DNA of 26,837 nt, from contig JAGSPS010000002.1 of assembly GCA_018262315.1 (NCBI GenBank), positions 1-26,837 on the forward strand, given 5' to 3'. This DNA comes from Deltaproteobacteria bacterium (GTDB lineage: Bacteria; Myxococcota_A; UBA9160; PR03). Below, piece by piece: positions 18,012-25,641 of the stretch (positions within the stretch are counted from its first letter, which is position 1; each line of letters starts with the position of its first letter). Below the pieces are notes generated by a model. The model did not search any database. It was not told the origin of the DNA and saw only the letters and a list, made by a program, of their open reading frames with translations. The position numbers and the translations under genes were made by a program.

Positions 18012-18906
18012 GGGCGCGCCAGTATACCCGCGGCGTTTCCTCGATCGACTCGCCAGCGGCCCGCCGCTGCTGCTCGACGGGGCCACCGGCACCGAGCTGG
18101 AGCGGCGTGGCGCGCGCTGCGAAGGCCCGCTCTGGTCGGCGCGCGCATTGCTGGACGATCCCGCGATGATCCTGCGCATCCACCGCGACTACGTGGCGGC
18201 AGGCGCCGAGATCCTCACTGCCAACACCTTCCGCACCCAGGCGCGCACGCTCGCGCGCGCCGACCTCGGCGCACGCGCAGCCGAGTTGACGCAGATCGCG
18301 ATCGAGTTGGCGCGCCGCGCGATCGGCGACACGGGTTTCGTCGCCGGTTCGATGGCGACGCTCGAAGATTGCTGGCGGCCCGAACTCGCGCCGGACGACG
18401 TCGCACTCGCACGCGAGCATGCCGAACACGCCGCGAATCTCGCCGGCGCCGACCTGCTGCTCATCGAGACCATGAACAGCATCCGCGAGGCGCGTGCCGC
18501 CGTGCGCGCTGCGAAGGCAACGGGGCTTCCCGTCTGGGTGAGCTTCTCGTGCAACGACGCGGCGCGACTGCTCTCGGGCGAGCCGCTGGCGGACGCGCTC
18601 GCGGCGGTCGGCGCGCTCGCGCCCGATCTGGTCGGAGTGAACTGCCTGCCTGCGCCGCACGTGATCCCGGCGCTCGCGCCACTCGCCGCCTCGGGGCGCC
18701 CGTTCGCCGTGTACGCGAATCTGGGCGCGCCGCTGGGCGACGCGAGTACGGCGACCACGGCGCGCACGCAGGATGCGACGCCCGCGGAGTTCGCCGCGCA
18801 CGCGCGCCACTGGCTCGCGCGCGGCGCGCGCGTCGTCGGCGGCTGTTGCGGCACGCGGCCCGAGCACATCAGCGCGATCGCGGAGGCGATCAAGTCGCCA
18901 CTCTGA
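18010..18906 (+). CDS. Homocysteine S-methyltransferase family protein
   Basis: Zinc-dependent methyl transfer to homocysteine giving methionine (BHMT/MmuM/MetH N-domain family). 298 residues forming a single TIM barrel: PPLLLDGATGTELERRG (18-34), GAEILTANTFRTQ (65-77), LLLIETMNSIREARAAV (149-165), VSFSC (177-181), then the three zinc ligands, C212 in LVGVNCLP and C279/C280 in RVVGGCCGTRPEHI. The methyl donor (S-methylmethionine, betaine or other) cannot be told from sequence, and the lack of further domains excludes full-length MetH. The ATG at 18010 is preceded by GGGAG with 8 nt spacing, located inside the start of the divergent fusion gene. No other methionine genes are adjacent, so its link to the neighbouring glycosidase operon is only positional. 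Confidence 0.93.
   Translation: MGAPVYPRRFLDRLASGPPLLLDGATGTELERRGARCEGPLWSARALLDDPAMILRIHRDYVAAGAEILTANTFRTQARTLARADLGARAAELTQIAIELARRAIGDTGFVAGSMATLEDCWRPELAPDDVALAREHAEHAANLAGADLLLIETMNSIREARAAVRAAKATGLPVWVSFSCNDAARLLSGEPLADALAAVGALAPDLVGVNCLPAPHVIPALAPLAASGRPFAVYANLGAPLGDASTATTARTQDATPAEFAAHARHWLARGARVVGGCCGTRPEHISAIAEAIKSPL
18021..18026 (-). promoter_or_regulatory. Candidate -10 element (TATACT) of the glycosidase-phosphatase gene
   Basis: On the minus strand TATACT ends 9 nt before the ATG at 18011. A transcript from it would have a 5' end within a few bases of the start codon. The -35 is poor (TCGATC at a 16-nt spacing). It lies inside the homocysteine methyltransferase coding sequence. 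Confidence 0.35.
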
Positions 18907-19293
18907 CGCAACCCGGTTCACAGTGACGCAAACTTCGTCACCCCCGGTCGTGGCTCTGCCGCACGGCTGCCGGCGGCCTGCGGGGTTGCTGCCCGGTCGC
19001 TGCGGATGCACTGCGCGAAACGCCTCTGCGCTACGCCGTGCGGAGTGGGCACGCGGCTTGCTCTTGTCCTAGGTCACAACACAGAGCCTCGCGGTCCACC
19101 GCGCCCGGACTGGCAACCCCTCCTCCTGCACGCAAGTGCGGGATGCCAGTCCGGGCGCATCGCTTTGCGAAGCAAAGCGATGCGCCGAAGGCGCCTGCAA
19201 GCGGAGCGCGCAGCGAGCCGCAGGCGAGCGAAGTCCCATGACGACGCGGTCGCCCCAGCAACCGCCCTCATGCTGCAGTAGCTTGCGCACACG
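18907..19293. other. 387-bp non-coding interval, hairpin-rich
   Basis: No convincing gene is seen on either strand; short open frames here lack start signals and family features. The first part (18907-19100) holds no recognised site. The second part (19101-19194) is a set of overlapping hairpins described separately. From 19195 to 19240 the sequence is a run of GCGAGC-like words (AAGCGGAGCGCGCAGCGAGC) ending in AAGTCCCATGAC. No clear promoter for the downstream gene was recognised. Confidence 0.6.
19101..19194. repeat. Overlapping inverted repeats, mutually exclusive hairpins
   Basis: Hairpin A: GCGCCCGGACTGGCA (19101-19115) pairs perfectly with 19144-19158 over 15 bp, and its interior can fold as CCTGCAC-GCAA-GTGCGGG with a GNRA-type loop. 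Hairpin B: GGCGCATCGCTTTGC (19154-19168) pairs perfectly with 19172-19186 over 15 bp around a GAA loop. Hairpin C: GCGCC-GAA-GGCGC (19182-19194). B uses bases of A and C, so the structures compete. CCCGGACTGGCA of hairpin A (19104-19115) also occurs in the element near 14050 (14046-14057). Confidence 0.75.
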
Positions 19294-21255
19294 ATGTCCA
19301 ACGAGACAGACGCTTTACCGCTGCTCTTGCCGCGTCCCCGCCACTTCGAGATGCACATCGGCCGCTTCCGCCTGCGCGACGGCATCCCGATCGTGCTCGA
19401 TGCCTCCGCGAACGACACCGACTTTACGAGCGCGTGCGCCCTCCGCGATGCGCTGTTGCGCAACCACGGTCTGCGCCTTCCGGTGGAGACGCACGCGCAC
19501 CGCGACGGAATCGGGGCCTGCATCGAGTTGCGGCGCGAAGCGGACGCCGGCGAGGGCTATCGGTTGCGCGTCGTGGGCGACCACGTGCTGGCGATCGCTT
19601 CGGGTCCTGCGGCCCTGCGCTACGCGATCGAGACGCTGATCCAGTTGGTCGACACGCACGGCGCCCTGCCCGCCTGTCTCGTCGACGACGCTCCCGACTT
19701 TCCGAAGCGCGGGATCATGCTCGACGTCTCGCGCGGCAAGGTGCCGACGCCCGAGACGCTACACGCACTCGTCGATCTCTGCGTGCGCCTCAAGCTCAAC
19801 GTGCTGATGCTCTACGTCGAGCACACCTTTCGCTTCCGGCGTCATCCGAAGATCGGGGCCGGCGCGTCCCCGCTCGAAGCGGAGGTGCTGCGCGAACTCG
19901 ACGCATACGCCGCCGCGCGCCACGTCGAACTGGTGCCCAACCTGCAGTCACTCGGCCACATGGATCACATCCTCGCGCTTCCCGAGTACCAACGACTCGC
20001 CGAGACGGATGCGCGCTGGACACTCGCGTGTGCGGAGCCGGGCTCCTACGAACTGCTGCGCGACCTGTACGACGAATTCCTGCCGAACTTCCGCTCGCGA
20101 CTGTTTTGCGTGGACTGCGACGAACCGTGGGATCTCGGTCGCGGCAAGTCGAAGGCGATGGCGGACGCCCTCGGTCCCGGCGGGCTGCTGCTCGATCACG
20201 TAAAGCACCTGGGAGAGCTCGCGCGCGAGCATCGACGCCAGTTGATGGTCTGGGCCGACTTCGTGCACAAACATCCGGAGCGGATCGCGGAGTTCGGCCG
20301 CGACGTGATCTTCCTCGACTGGTGGTACGAAGCCGAGCACGACTTCGACGAGGTGCGGCGCTTCGCCGAGCACGATCTCGCATTCTGGGTGTGCCCGGGC
20401 ACGTCGTCGTGGAATTGCCTCTTCCCGCGTCTGGACAACGCCGTCACCAACATCTCGCGCTGGGCCGACGCCGGTCGCCGCCACGGCGCCGGCGGACTCC
20501 TCGTCACCGATTGGGGCGATTTCGGCCACTACAACCTGCTCGGAAACTCCTGGCTGCCCTACGCGTGGGCGGCGCAGCAGGCGTGGTCCGGCGAGGAAGC
20601 GCCGGCGCGCTTCGACCGCGCGTTCTCCAGACTCGTGTTCGGCGACGCGAGTGGCGAGTCGGCGCGCTGCTATCGCGAACTCGGCGCGGTGCACGACGCC
20701 GGCTTCGAGATCTTCAACGGTTCGGCGTTGCAGTTCCTGTTCTTCGACGACCTCGATCGCGCCTATTTCGTGCGCGGCGCCAAGCCTGCCGTAGTGCGAA
20801 AGAGTCGCGCGCGCATCGAGCGCACGCGCAAGCGACTCGCCGCTGCGAAGGCGCGCTTCGCAGGAGATCCGGTCGCGCACGGCGAGCTGCTCTACGCGGC
20901 CGACGCCTCGATCCACGCGCTGCGCAAGGCGCTCGCAGGACTCGATTACGTCGCGTGGCGCGAGCGGCCGGACAAGCTCGACACCAAGGCACGACGGCGC
21001 CTCGCAGACGAATGCACGCGGCTCGCAAAGGAGGAGCGCGCACTGCTGGCGCGACTGCACGCGTTGTGGCTCGCGCGCAGTCGGCCCTCGAACTTCGAGC
21101 TGACGAGCCGGCGACTCCGACGTTCGACTGCGAGCCTCGCACGTGCCGCGCGCGCGCTCACGGCCAATCGCCCGCCGGCGCCGCCGCCGGCGCACGAGGG
21201 CTTCAGCCCCGGCGTCGTGATCCGCGCGCTGCGCGACGCAGTCGCGCCGCAGTAG
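19294..21255 (+). CDS. Glycoside hydrolase family 20-like protein (beta-N-acetylhexosaminidase type)
   Basis: A 653-residue protein. Residues 1-135 form the zincin-like GH20b domain (LPLLLPRPRHFEMHIGRFRL). A TIM barrel follows, opening with FPKRGIMLDVSRGKVPTPET (136-155), the usual GH20 entry, then RLKLNVLMLYVEHTFRF and VELVPNLQSLGHMDH. The catalytic Asp-Glu pair is probably D276-E277 in FCVDCDEPWDLGRGKS. Further barrel strands are QLMVWADFVHKHPER, DVIFLDWWYEAEHDF and GLLVTDWGDFGHYNLLGNSW. Residues about 520-653 are a charged helical tail. No signal peptide is visible, so it likely acts on intracellular amino-sugar glycans, or is exported by an unrecognised route. Hexosaminidase activity is the family expectation; substrate is unknown. 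The ATG at 19294 has no strong SD. It stands alone on its strand, downstream of the hairpin region and convergent with folC. Confidence 0.82.
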   Translation: MSNETDALPLLLPRPRHFEMHIGRFRLRDGIPIVLDASANDTDFTSACALRDALLRNHGLRLPVETHAHRDGIGACIELRREADAGEGYRLRVVGDHVLAIASGPAALRYAIETLIQLVDTHGALPACLVDDAPDFPKRGIMLDVSRGKVPTPETLHALVDLCVRLKLNVLMLYVEHTFRFRRHPKIGAGASPLEAEVLRELDAYAAARHVELVPNLQSLGHMDHILALPEYQRLAETDARWTLACAEPGSYELLRDLYDEFLPNFRSRLFCVDCDEPWDLGRGKSKAMADALGPGGLLLDHVKHLGELAREHRRQLMVWADFVHKHPERIAEFGRDVIFLDWWYEAEHDFDEVRRFAEHDLAFWVCPGTSSWNCLFPRLDNAVTNISRWADAGRRHGAGGLLVTDWGDFGHYNLLGNSWLPYAWAAQQAWSGEEAPARFDRAFSRLVFGDASGESARCYRELGAVHDAGFEIFNGSALQFLFFDDLDRAYFVRGAKPAVVRKSRARIERTRKRLAAAKARFAGDPVAHGELLYAADASIHALRKALAGLDYVAWRERPDKLDTKARRRLADECTRLAKEERALLARLHALWLARSRPSNFELTSRRLRRSTASLARAARALTANRPPAPPPAHEGFSPGVVIRALRDAVAPQ

Positions 21256-21282
21256 CGGCGGCCCGGCGCGACGCCGCAGCCG

Positions 21283-22635
21283 TCAACTGCGCGCCGCGCG
21301 CCAGAGCCGGCGCGCGATCCCAGCCAGGTACACCGAGCCGCTGGCCACGAGCAGTCCCTCGGGCGCCGTCGTCTCGCGTGCGGCGCGAAGCGCCAGGTGC
21401 GGGTTCGGGACCGCGCGCAGCGCGAGCCCCGGACGCGCCGCGCGCACGGCGCTGGCGATCTCCGCGGGATCGAGCGATCGCGTCGGCTCGGCGCGCGTCA
21501 CGGTGACTCGATCCGCGAGCGGCAGCAACGCGTCGAGGATCGCCGCGAGGTCCTTGCCCGCCGAGATCGAGAGCACGAGATGCGTCGCCGCGCGCGGCAC
21601 GAGCGCGAGCGCTGCGGCGAGTGCGCGCGCCGACGCGGCGGTGTGCGCTGCGTCCACGATGATCCACGGCGCGCGCGAGAGCACCTCGATGCGACCGGGC
21701 AGTACCGCGCTCGCAAAGCCGCGTCGCACCGCGTCGGCCAGTGTCGCCTCGCGGTGCGTGCCGAGCGCGCGCACGCAGGCGACGGCCAACGCGGCGTTCG
21801 TGGCGTGGTGGACACCGAGCAACGGAAGCGCCGCGTCGACCTCGAAGTCGCCGTCGCGCAGATGCAGCGACAGTCCGTCGAGATCGGCGCGGTGAACCGC
21901 GACGTCGAAATCACGGCCCAGAACGCGCGCAGGCGCACCCACTGCGTGCGCGCGCGCCAGCACGACCGCTTCCGCCTCGGGCGCGAGCGCGCCCACCACG
22001 ACCGGCCGACCCGGTTTCACGATCCCCGCCTTCTCGGCGGCGATCGCGGCAAGCGTGTCACCGAGCTTGTCGGTGTGCTCGAGTTCGATCGTCGTCACGC
22101 ACGCGACGGCCGGGTCGACGACGTTGGTGGAATCGAGACGTCCGCCGAGGCCCACCTCGAGGACGACGCGGTCGAGTCTTGCCTCCGCGAAGAGCAGGAA
22201 CGCGGCGGCGGTGGTGACGTCGAAGAACGTCGGCGCGCGCTCGGGGTCTTCGTCGCACGACGCGACGACGTGCGGGCGCAGCCGTTCGAGGACGGCGGCG
22301 AGCGCGGCGCCCTCGACCTCGCGGCCGTCGATGCGAAAGCGCTCCGTCCATCGCGAAAGATGTGGCGACGTGAAGGTGCCGACGCGCTCGCCGGCCGCTC
22401 GCAGCACCGCTTCGGTGAGCAGCGCGGTGGAACCCTTCCCCTTCGACCCGGCGACATGCACGGTCGAGAGCTGCGTCTGCGGGTCGCCGACACGCGCCAG
22501 CAGACGACGGATCGGCGTGAGATCGAAGCGGCCGTAGCTCGCGTCGGGTTGTCGCTCGTGGTTGACCAGGCGTTCGAGGAAGGCGGTGGCGTCGTCCAGT
22601 GTTCGAATCGGCGCTTGCTCGGGCGGCGTCGCCAT
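21283..22635 (-). CDS. folC: Bifunctional folylpolyglutamate synthase / dihydrofolate synthase
   Basis: Adds glutamate to dihydropteroate and to reduced folates (folate biosynthesis, cytosol). 450 residues. Mur-ligase-type ATP site VHVAGSKGKGSTALLTEAVL (59-78), folate-loop sequence GTFTSPHLSRWTERFRIDGR (86-105), FFDVTTAAAFLLFAEARLDR, VVLEVGLGGRLDSTNVVDP, LGDTLAAIAAEKAGIVKPGR, HHATNAALAVACVRAL, and the second-domain VDAAHTAASARALA. The ATG at 22635 is chosen as closest to the family start; ATG 22662 would add nine residues. Neither has an SD. A terminator-type hairpin lies only about 28 nt upstream, so expression depends either on read-through or on a promoter squeezed between hairpin and start (TATCTT at 22642-22647 ends 6 nt before the ATG). 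Convergent with the GH20 gene. Confidence 0.95.
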   Translation of the reverse strand: MATPPEQAPIRTLDDATAFLERLVNHERQPDASYGRFDLTPIRRLLARVGDPQTQLSTVHVAGSKGKGSTALLTEAVLRAAGERVGTFTSPHLSRWTERFRIDGREVEGAALAAVLERLRPHVVASCDEDPERAPTFFDVTTAAAFLLFAEARLDRVVLEVGLGGRLDSTNVVDPAVACVTTIELEHTDKLGDTLAAIAAEKAGIVKPGRPVVVGALAPEAEAVVLARAHAVGAPARVLGRDFDVAVHRADLDGLSLHLRDGDFEVDAALPLLGVHHATNAALAVACVRALGTHREATLADAVRRGFASAVLPGRIEVLSRAPWIIVDAAHTAASARALAAALALVPRAATHLVLSISAGKDLAAILDALLPLADRVTVTRAEPTRSLDPAEIASAVRAARPGLALRAVPNPHLALRAARETTAPEGLLVASGSVYLAGIARRLWRAARS

Positions 22636-22662
22636 CGGCGGAAGATAGCCGGCGCGTTCCAT

Positions 22663-22695
22663 GAAAACGGGGCGGTTCGCGTGGAACCGCCCCGT
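22663..22695 (-). terminator. Intrinsic terminator (or attenuator) between the small Cys protein and folC
   Basis: On the minus strand a perfect 12-bp stem, ACGGGGCGGTTC paired with GAACCGCCCCGT, has a 5-nt loop and runs directly into TTTTC. It follows the small Cys-protein gene by about 40 bp and precedes folC by about 28 bp. Confidence 0.8.
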
Positions 22696-22736
22696 CCTCG
22701 GATCTCGGTTTTTCGAGCTCGGTTCGTCGGCCCCGG

Positions 22737-23063
22737 CTAGTGGGCCATGTAGCGCTTCCACTGGCGGTAGTTCTGCACCGCCTTGCTGGTGCCAGCCGTG
22801 GCCGGGTAATAGAACTTGAGCGCGTAGCCGCACTTGCGGCAGATCTTGTACGCGAACTTGAAACCGTCGACCTCGCGGGTATTGCCCACGACCTCGCGGT
22901 TGTCATCGTTGCAACAGCCGGATGGCTGGGGCGGCGACACGATCCTCTTCGGGTACTCGTTGCGAGGCGACTCCTCATTCGTGTAGCGGATGATGTTCTT
23001 GATCACCCGATGGGCCTTCGCATCGGAATTCTGCTTGCGGATGTTGCTGCCGATTCTTCTCAA
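22737..23063 (-). CDS. Small basic protein with CC and CxxC cysteines (putative zinc-binding), unknown function
   Basis: A 108-residue protein of no family I recognise. Visible: a basic N-terminus (MRRIGSNIRKQNSDAKAHRV), a Cys-Cys pair in PQPSGCCNDDNREVVGN, and YKICRKCGYALKFYYPA with a CxxC followed by Gly-Tyr as in zinc knuckles. Together the four Cys could form one zinc ribbon. The tail is aromatic and basic (QNYRQWKRYMAH). The start is TTG at 23063, overlapping the stop of the NRDE gene as TTGA, with an AGGA 7 nt upstream; this pattern of coupling supports the start. GC content (just under 60% by eye) is clearly lower than in the flanking genes, and Asn, Lys and Ile are frequent, hinting at a different history. 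A terminator follows. Confidence 0.7.
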   Translation of the reverse strand: MRRIGSNIRKQNSDAKAHRVIKNIIRYTNEESPRNEYPKRIVSPPQPSGCCNDDNREVVGNTREVDGFKFAYKICRKCGYALKFYYPATAGTSKAVQNYRQWKRYMAH

Positions 23064-23839
23064 CTCGCTTTCCTCGCCGCCGTCTCTCCCGCGCGAAGCA
23101 AGGCGGGGCTGCCGAGCTGTGCCAGGAGAGGAGTGAAATCGCGATAGGGGTTCGTGCAGGGCGGGCCCTCCGCGTGCTGCAAGAGGTCACCGTCGGAACC
23201 GAGACGCAGGAGCGTCGAGCTGCGCGTGCCGTAGGCGCCGCGGTGCACGCAGGTACTCGCGAGTGCGTCGTCGCCCGCTTCGTGCGCGCGGCAGATTTCG
23301 GCAAGGCCGCCCGCGATCTGCGCGGCCGGACCCGCCACGACGGCCTCGGCGCGGTCGAGCGTGCGCGCGATCTTCGCGACCTCGCGCGCATTCGGGTCGG
23401 CGTTGCCAATCACGTGTACGCCGGGATCGAGCGTCATCGCGCGGGGTGTCCCCTCGTACACGACGGCGAAGGCATCCTGCTCGTCGGCCACGAAGAGATT
23501 GAAGGGGTTGTAGAGATTGGCGCCGAGCCGCACGACCGCGTCGGCTGCAGATCGCGCGCAGTCCGCGGCGAGCGCGTCGAGCACGAGCTGCCCGCGCGAG
23601 CGACGCGTGAGATCGAGGTCGGGTGTCGGTCGGTTGGTCAGCGCGGCGAAGACTCCCAGGGCACTCACGCCCCACCAGGTTCCGCCCGCGCGACGATCGC
23701 GCGGTGCGACCAGGAGACCGTTGCGTCCTTTTCGCAACGCCGGACCGTCGGAGGGACGGTCGGCGTACTCATCTCGATTGGCCGCGATCCAAAGGAACGC
23801 GCCCGGCGTGCAGCGGTGGAGGGCGACCAGCGTACACAT
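23060..23839 (-). CDS. NRDE family protein (TANGO2-like)
   Basis: A 259-residue member of the NRDE/TANGO2 family, named for the N-terminal Asn-Arg-Asp-Glu motif. The start gives MCTLVALHRCTPGAFLWIAANRDEYADRP (shown here only to its motif: Cys2, then AANRDE). Also present: GGTWWGVSALGVFAALTNRP, SRGQLVLDAL, YNPFNLFVADEQDAFAV and GTRSSTLLRL, all family hallmarks. The fold is Ntn-hydrolase-like, with Cys2 as possible nucleophile; the biochemical role in bacteria is not established, though heme or lipid handling has been proposed for relatives. The ATG at 23839 is chosen so that Cys follows Met; GGAGA lies 6-7 nt upstream. It is the first gene of a two-gene unit with the small Cys protein. Confidence 0.9.
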   Translation of the reverse strand: MCTLVALHRCTPGAFLWIAANRDEYADRPSDGPALRKGRNGLLVAPRDRRAGGTWWGVSALGVFAALTNRPTPDLDLTRRSRGQLVLDALAADCARSAADAVVRLGANLYNPFNLFVADEQDAFAVVYEGTPRAMTLDPGVHVIGNADPNAREVAKIARTLDRAEAVVAGPAAQIAGGLAEICRAHEAGDDALASTCVHRGAYGTRSSTLLRLGSDGDLLQHAEGPPCTNPYRDFTPLLAQLGSPALLRAGETAARKAS

Positions 23840-24004
23840 GCGCTGTCTCCGAACCGTCACGCGCACGCCATGGAACCGCGCTAAAACGGATCCCATCGCG
23901 AATCGCGCTCCGGGGGTGGGGCGGAGGTTCGCGCGTATCCTAGCGGATCCAACCCCGCGGGGCCAGCCCTGCCCTCTACCGAGCGGTCTCGTCTCGGGTC
24001 TAGC

Positions 24005-25372
24005 TCAGCCGGTCTCGGTGCGGACGATCCGAAGCGGCGTGCGTCCACGCGGCTGTGCGGGCAGCTCGGCCGCCGCCGGCGACGACCAACCGCGCTCCGT
24101 GCGAACGCGATCCGCGCGCCGTCGTGCGGCGTCGCGATCCATTTCGAGGCCGTAATGGCTCAGCACGTCCTGCACCGTCTCGAAGTTCTGCTCGATCGTG
24201 AGCCGCACCGACTCGAAGCCATGATGGATCGCATCCTGGCGCTTCCAGAATGCGAGCGGGTTCACATTGAAGAATTCGGTGTCGCGCTCGCGGGGTTCGA
24301 GCAGCAGGATGTCGCCCTGGAAGCGGTCGTCGGTCAGATAGCGCTGCAGTCCCAGTTTGAGCCGCGAATGCAGGAGCGTCCGGAAGACCTGGTTCAACAC
24401 CATCTTCATGCCGCGATCGGCGAGGTAGCGGCCGTTCGCGAAGTAGGGCGTGTCGCCGCCCTCGGCGTCGATGCGGTTCAAGAACGGGCGGAACGGGTTG
24501 TAACAGATGATCAGGTCGCAACCCTTCTCGATCGCGACGTCGATGTTCGCCGTGCGCCGCACGCCGCCATCGACGTAATCGACGCCCTTGATGCGCGCGG
24601 GCTTGTAGAAGACGGGGAGCGCGGTCGACGCCTGCACGGCTTCGGAGATCGAGATGTCGTTGCGCTCGTCGGGGCCGAACGTCTCGCGCTCCGCCGTGTC
24701 GAGATCGCAGGCGGTGACGTAGAGGTCGCAGCCGCGCTTGCGCGAAAAGCCGCGGAAATCGTTCGGGATCCGCATCCGCTCGAGGTTGCGGCGGAGCCAG
24801 CGCTCGAGGCTCGCGTTGTCGAAGAAGCCCGACGGAATGTGGTTGGTGAGCGCCGGCATCTCGCGCGTCGGCGAAACGTGCTGGATCAGCGCCATCGCGG
24901 CGGCTTCGAAGTTGACATAGCTGGGCTGGCGCGCGAAGGCCGCGAACGGGCCCGAGACCGCGTCGGGGAGCGTCGGCAGCGCCCGGATCAGATCACCGCC
25001 GATTCCCGGGAGGAACGCGAAGAGGTCGTAGAGCAGCTTCGCCGGCCGCACCGCGAACTCGCGCCAGTTCGGGTTGTAGAAATCGACCGGCCGGAGCATG
25101 TCCATCCGGCGGCTGGTGCCCTCGAGCACCTTCACCATCTCGCTCGGGGAAACGCCGGCGGCGAGCGCCACAGCGAGAATCGCTCCCGCCGAGAGACCGA
25201 CGTAGACGTCGAAGTCGGTGATCTTCCGCTCGACCAGGAAGTCGTCGAGCGCCTTGAGGCCTCCGACCTTGAATGCGCCGCCTGAGACGGCGCCCCCAGC
25301 AAGCACGAGAGCGACTTTGGGGTTCCGCTTGGGCGGCGCGCCCCGGCTCTTCCGAATCAGCGTCAGACCCAC
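24005..25372 (-). CDS. Patatin-like phospholipase family protein
   Basis: A 455-residue serine hydrolase of the patatin family, expected to release fatty acids from phospholipids or acylglycerols. Oxyanion-hole Gly-rich motif LAGGAVSGGAFKVGGL (24-39), nucleophile elbow YVGLSAGA with S61 (G-x-S-x-G), and the catalytic dyad Asp D268 in VDYVDGGVRRTANID. The C-terminal third (about 290-455) has NRIDAEGGDTPYFANGRYL and a long helical part. No signal peptide; several amphipathic or hydrophobic stretches (LLYDLFAFLPGIGG) suggest peripheral membrane contact. The start is GTG at 25372 with a strong GAGGAGG SD about 8 nt upstream, the SD being part of a hairpin. A promoter candidate lies at 25484-25512, leaving a leader of about 100 nt. 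Divergent from the repeat lipoprotein. Confidence 0.92.
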   Translation of the reverse strand: MGLTLIRKSRGAPPKRNPKVALVLAGGAVSGGAFKVGGLKALDDFLVERKITDFDVYVGLSAGAILAVALAAGVSPSEMVKVLEGTSRRMDMLRPVDFYNPNWREFAVRPAKLLYDLFAFLPGIGGDLIRALPTLPDAVSGPFAAFARQPSYVNFEAAAMALIQHVSPTREMPALTNHIPSGFFDNASLERWLRRNLERMRIPNDFRGFSRKRGCDLYVTACDLDTAERETFGPDERNDISISEAVQASTALPVFYKPARIKGVDYVDGGVRRTANIDVAIEKGCDLIICYNPFRPFLNRIDAEGGDTPYFANGRYLADRGMKMVLNQVFRTLLHSRLKLGLQRYLTDDRFQGDILLLEPRERDTEFFNVNPLAFWKRQDAIHHGFESVRLTIEQNFETVQDVLSHYGLEMDRDAARRRADRVRTERGWSSPAAAELPAQPRGRTPLRIVRTETG

Positions 25373-25380
25373 GCCCGCAC

Positions 25381-25398
25381 CTCCTCAGCCCTGAGGAG
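25381..25398 (-). promoter_or_regulatory. Leader hairpin covering the SD of the patatin gene
   Basis: The palindrome CTCCTCAG-CC-CTGAGGAG (plus strand) folds on the mRNA as a 7-bp stem with a GGGC tetraloop. The 3' arm contains most of the GAGGAGG ribosome-binding site of the gene starting at 25372, so folding would hide it. Confidence 0.45.
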
Positions 25399-25483
25399 AT
25401 CGGCCGTTCCCGCTCACCGGAGTAGCCCGATGGAGGAACGGAGCGGCAACCGTTGCGCCGATGGGAACGCGCTGCACCGCGTC

Positions 25484-25512
25484 ATCTTAGTGCGGATCGA
25501 TTGGCGAGTCGA
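25484..25512 (-). promoter_or_regulatory. Candidate sigma-70 promoter of the patatin gene
   Basis: On the minus strand TCGACT (25507-25512), a 17-nt spacer and TAAGAT (25484-25489): four of six matches in each hexamer, with ideal spacing. It would give a leader of about 105 nt. Confidence 0.45.
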
Positions 25513-25584
25513 CCGTTTCGAGACCGATTCCGGCTCGCGAAACGGTGCGCAGACGCGTGCTCTCCTGCCGCGACGCTCGCGCGT

Positions 25585-25612
25585 TTGGAATGCACGCTCG
25601 TTGTGGTAGATA
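25585..25612 (+). promoter_or_regulatory. Candidate sigma-70 promoter of the repeat lipoprotein gene
   Basis: TTGGAA (25585-25590), a 16-nt spacer and TAGATA (25607-25612). The start codon is 29 bp further on. The -10 resembles that of the phasin-like gene (TAGATT). Confidence 0.5.
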
Positions 25613-25641
25613 GGAGCTTTGTCGGTCGCGGGACGATCTCC

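Noticed and set aside
15423..18926. 1167-residue open frame antisense to the glycosidase-phosphatase fusion
   Set aside because: Frame lacks motifs and runs through both the fusion and the homocysteine methyltransferase in the wrong frame; codon third-position GC supports the annotated genes.
19031..19281. Short open frames on both strands in the hairpin region
   Set aside because: They are produced by the GC-rich inverted repeats, lack SD sequences and show no protein-like composition.
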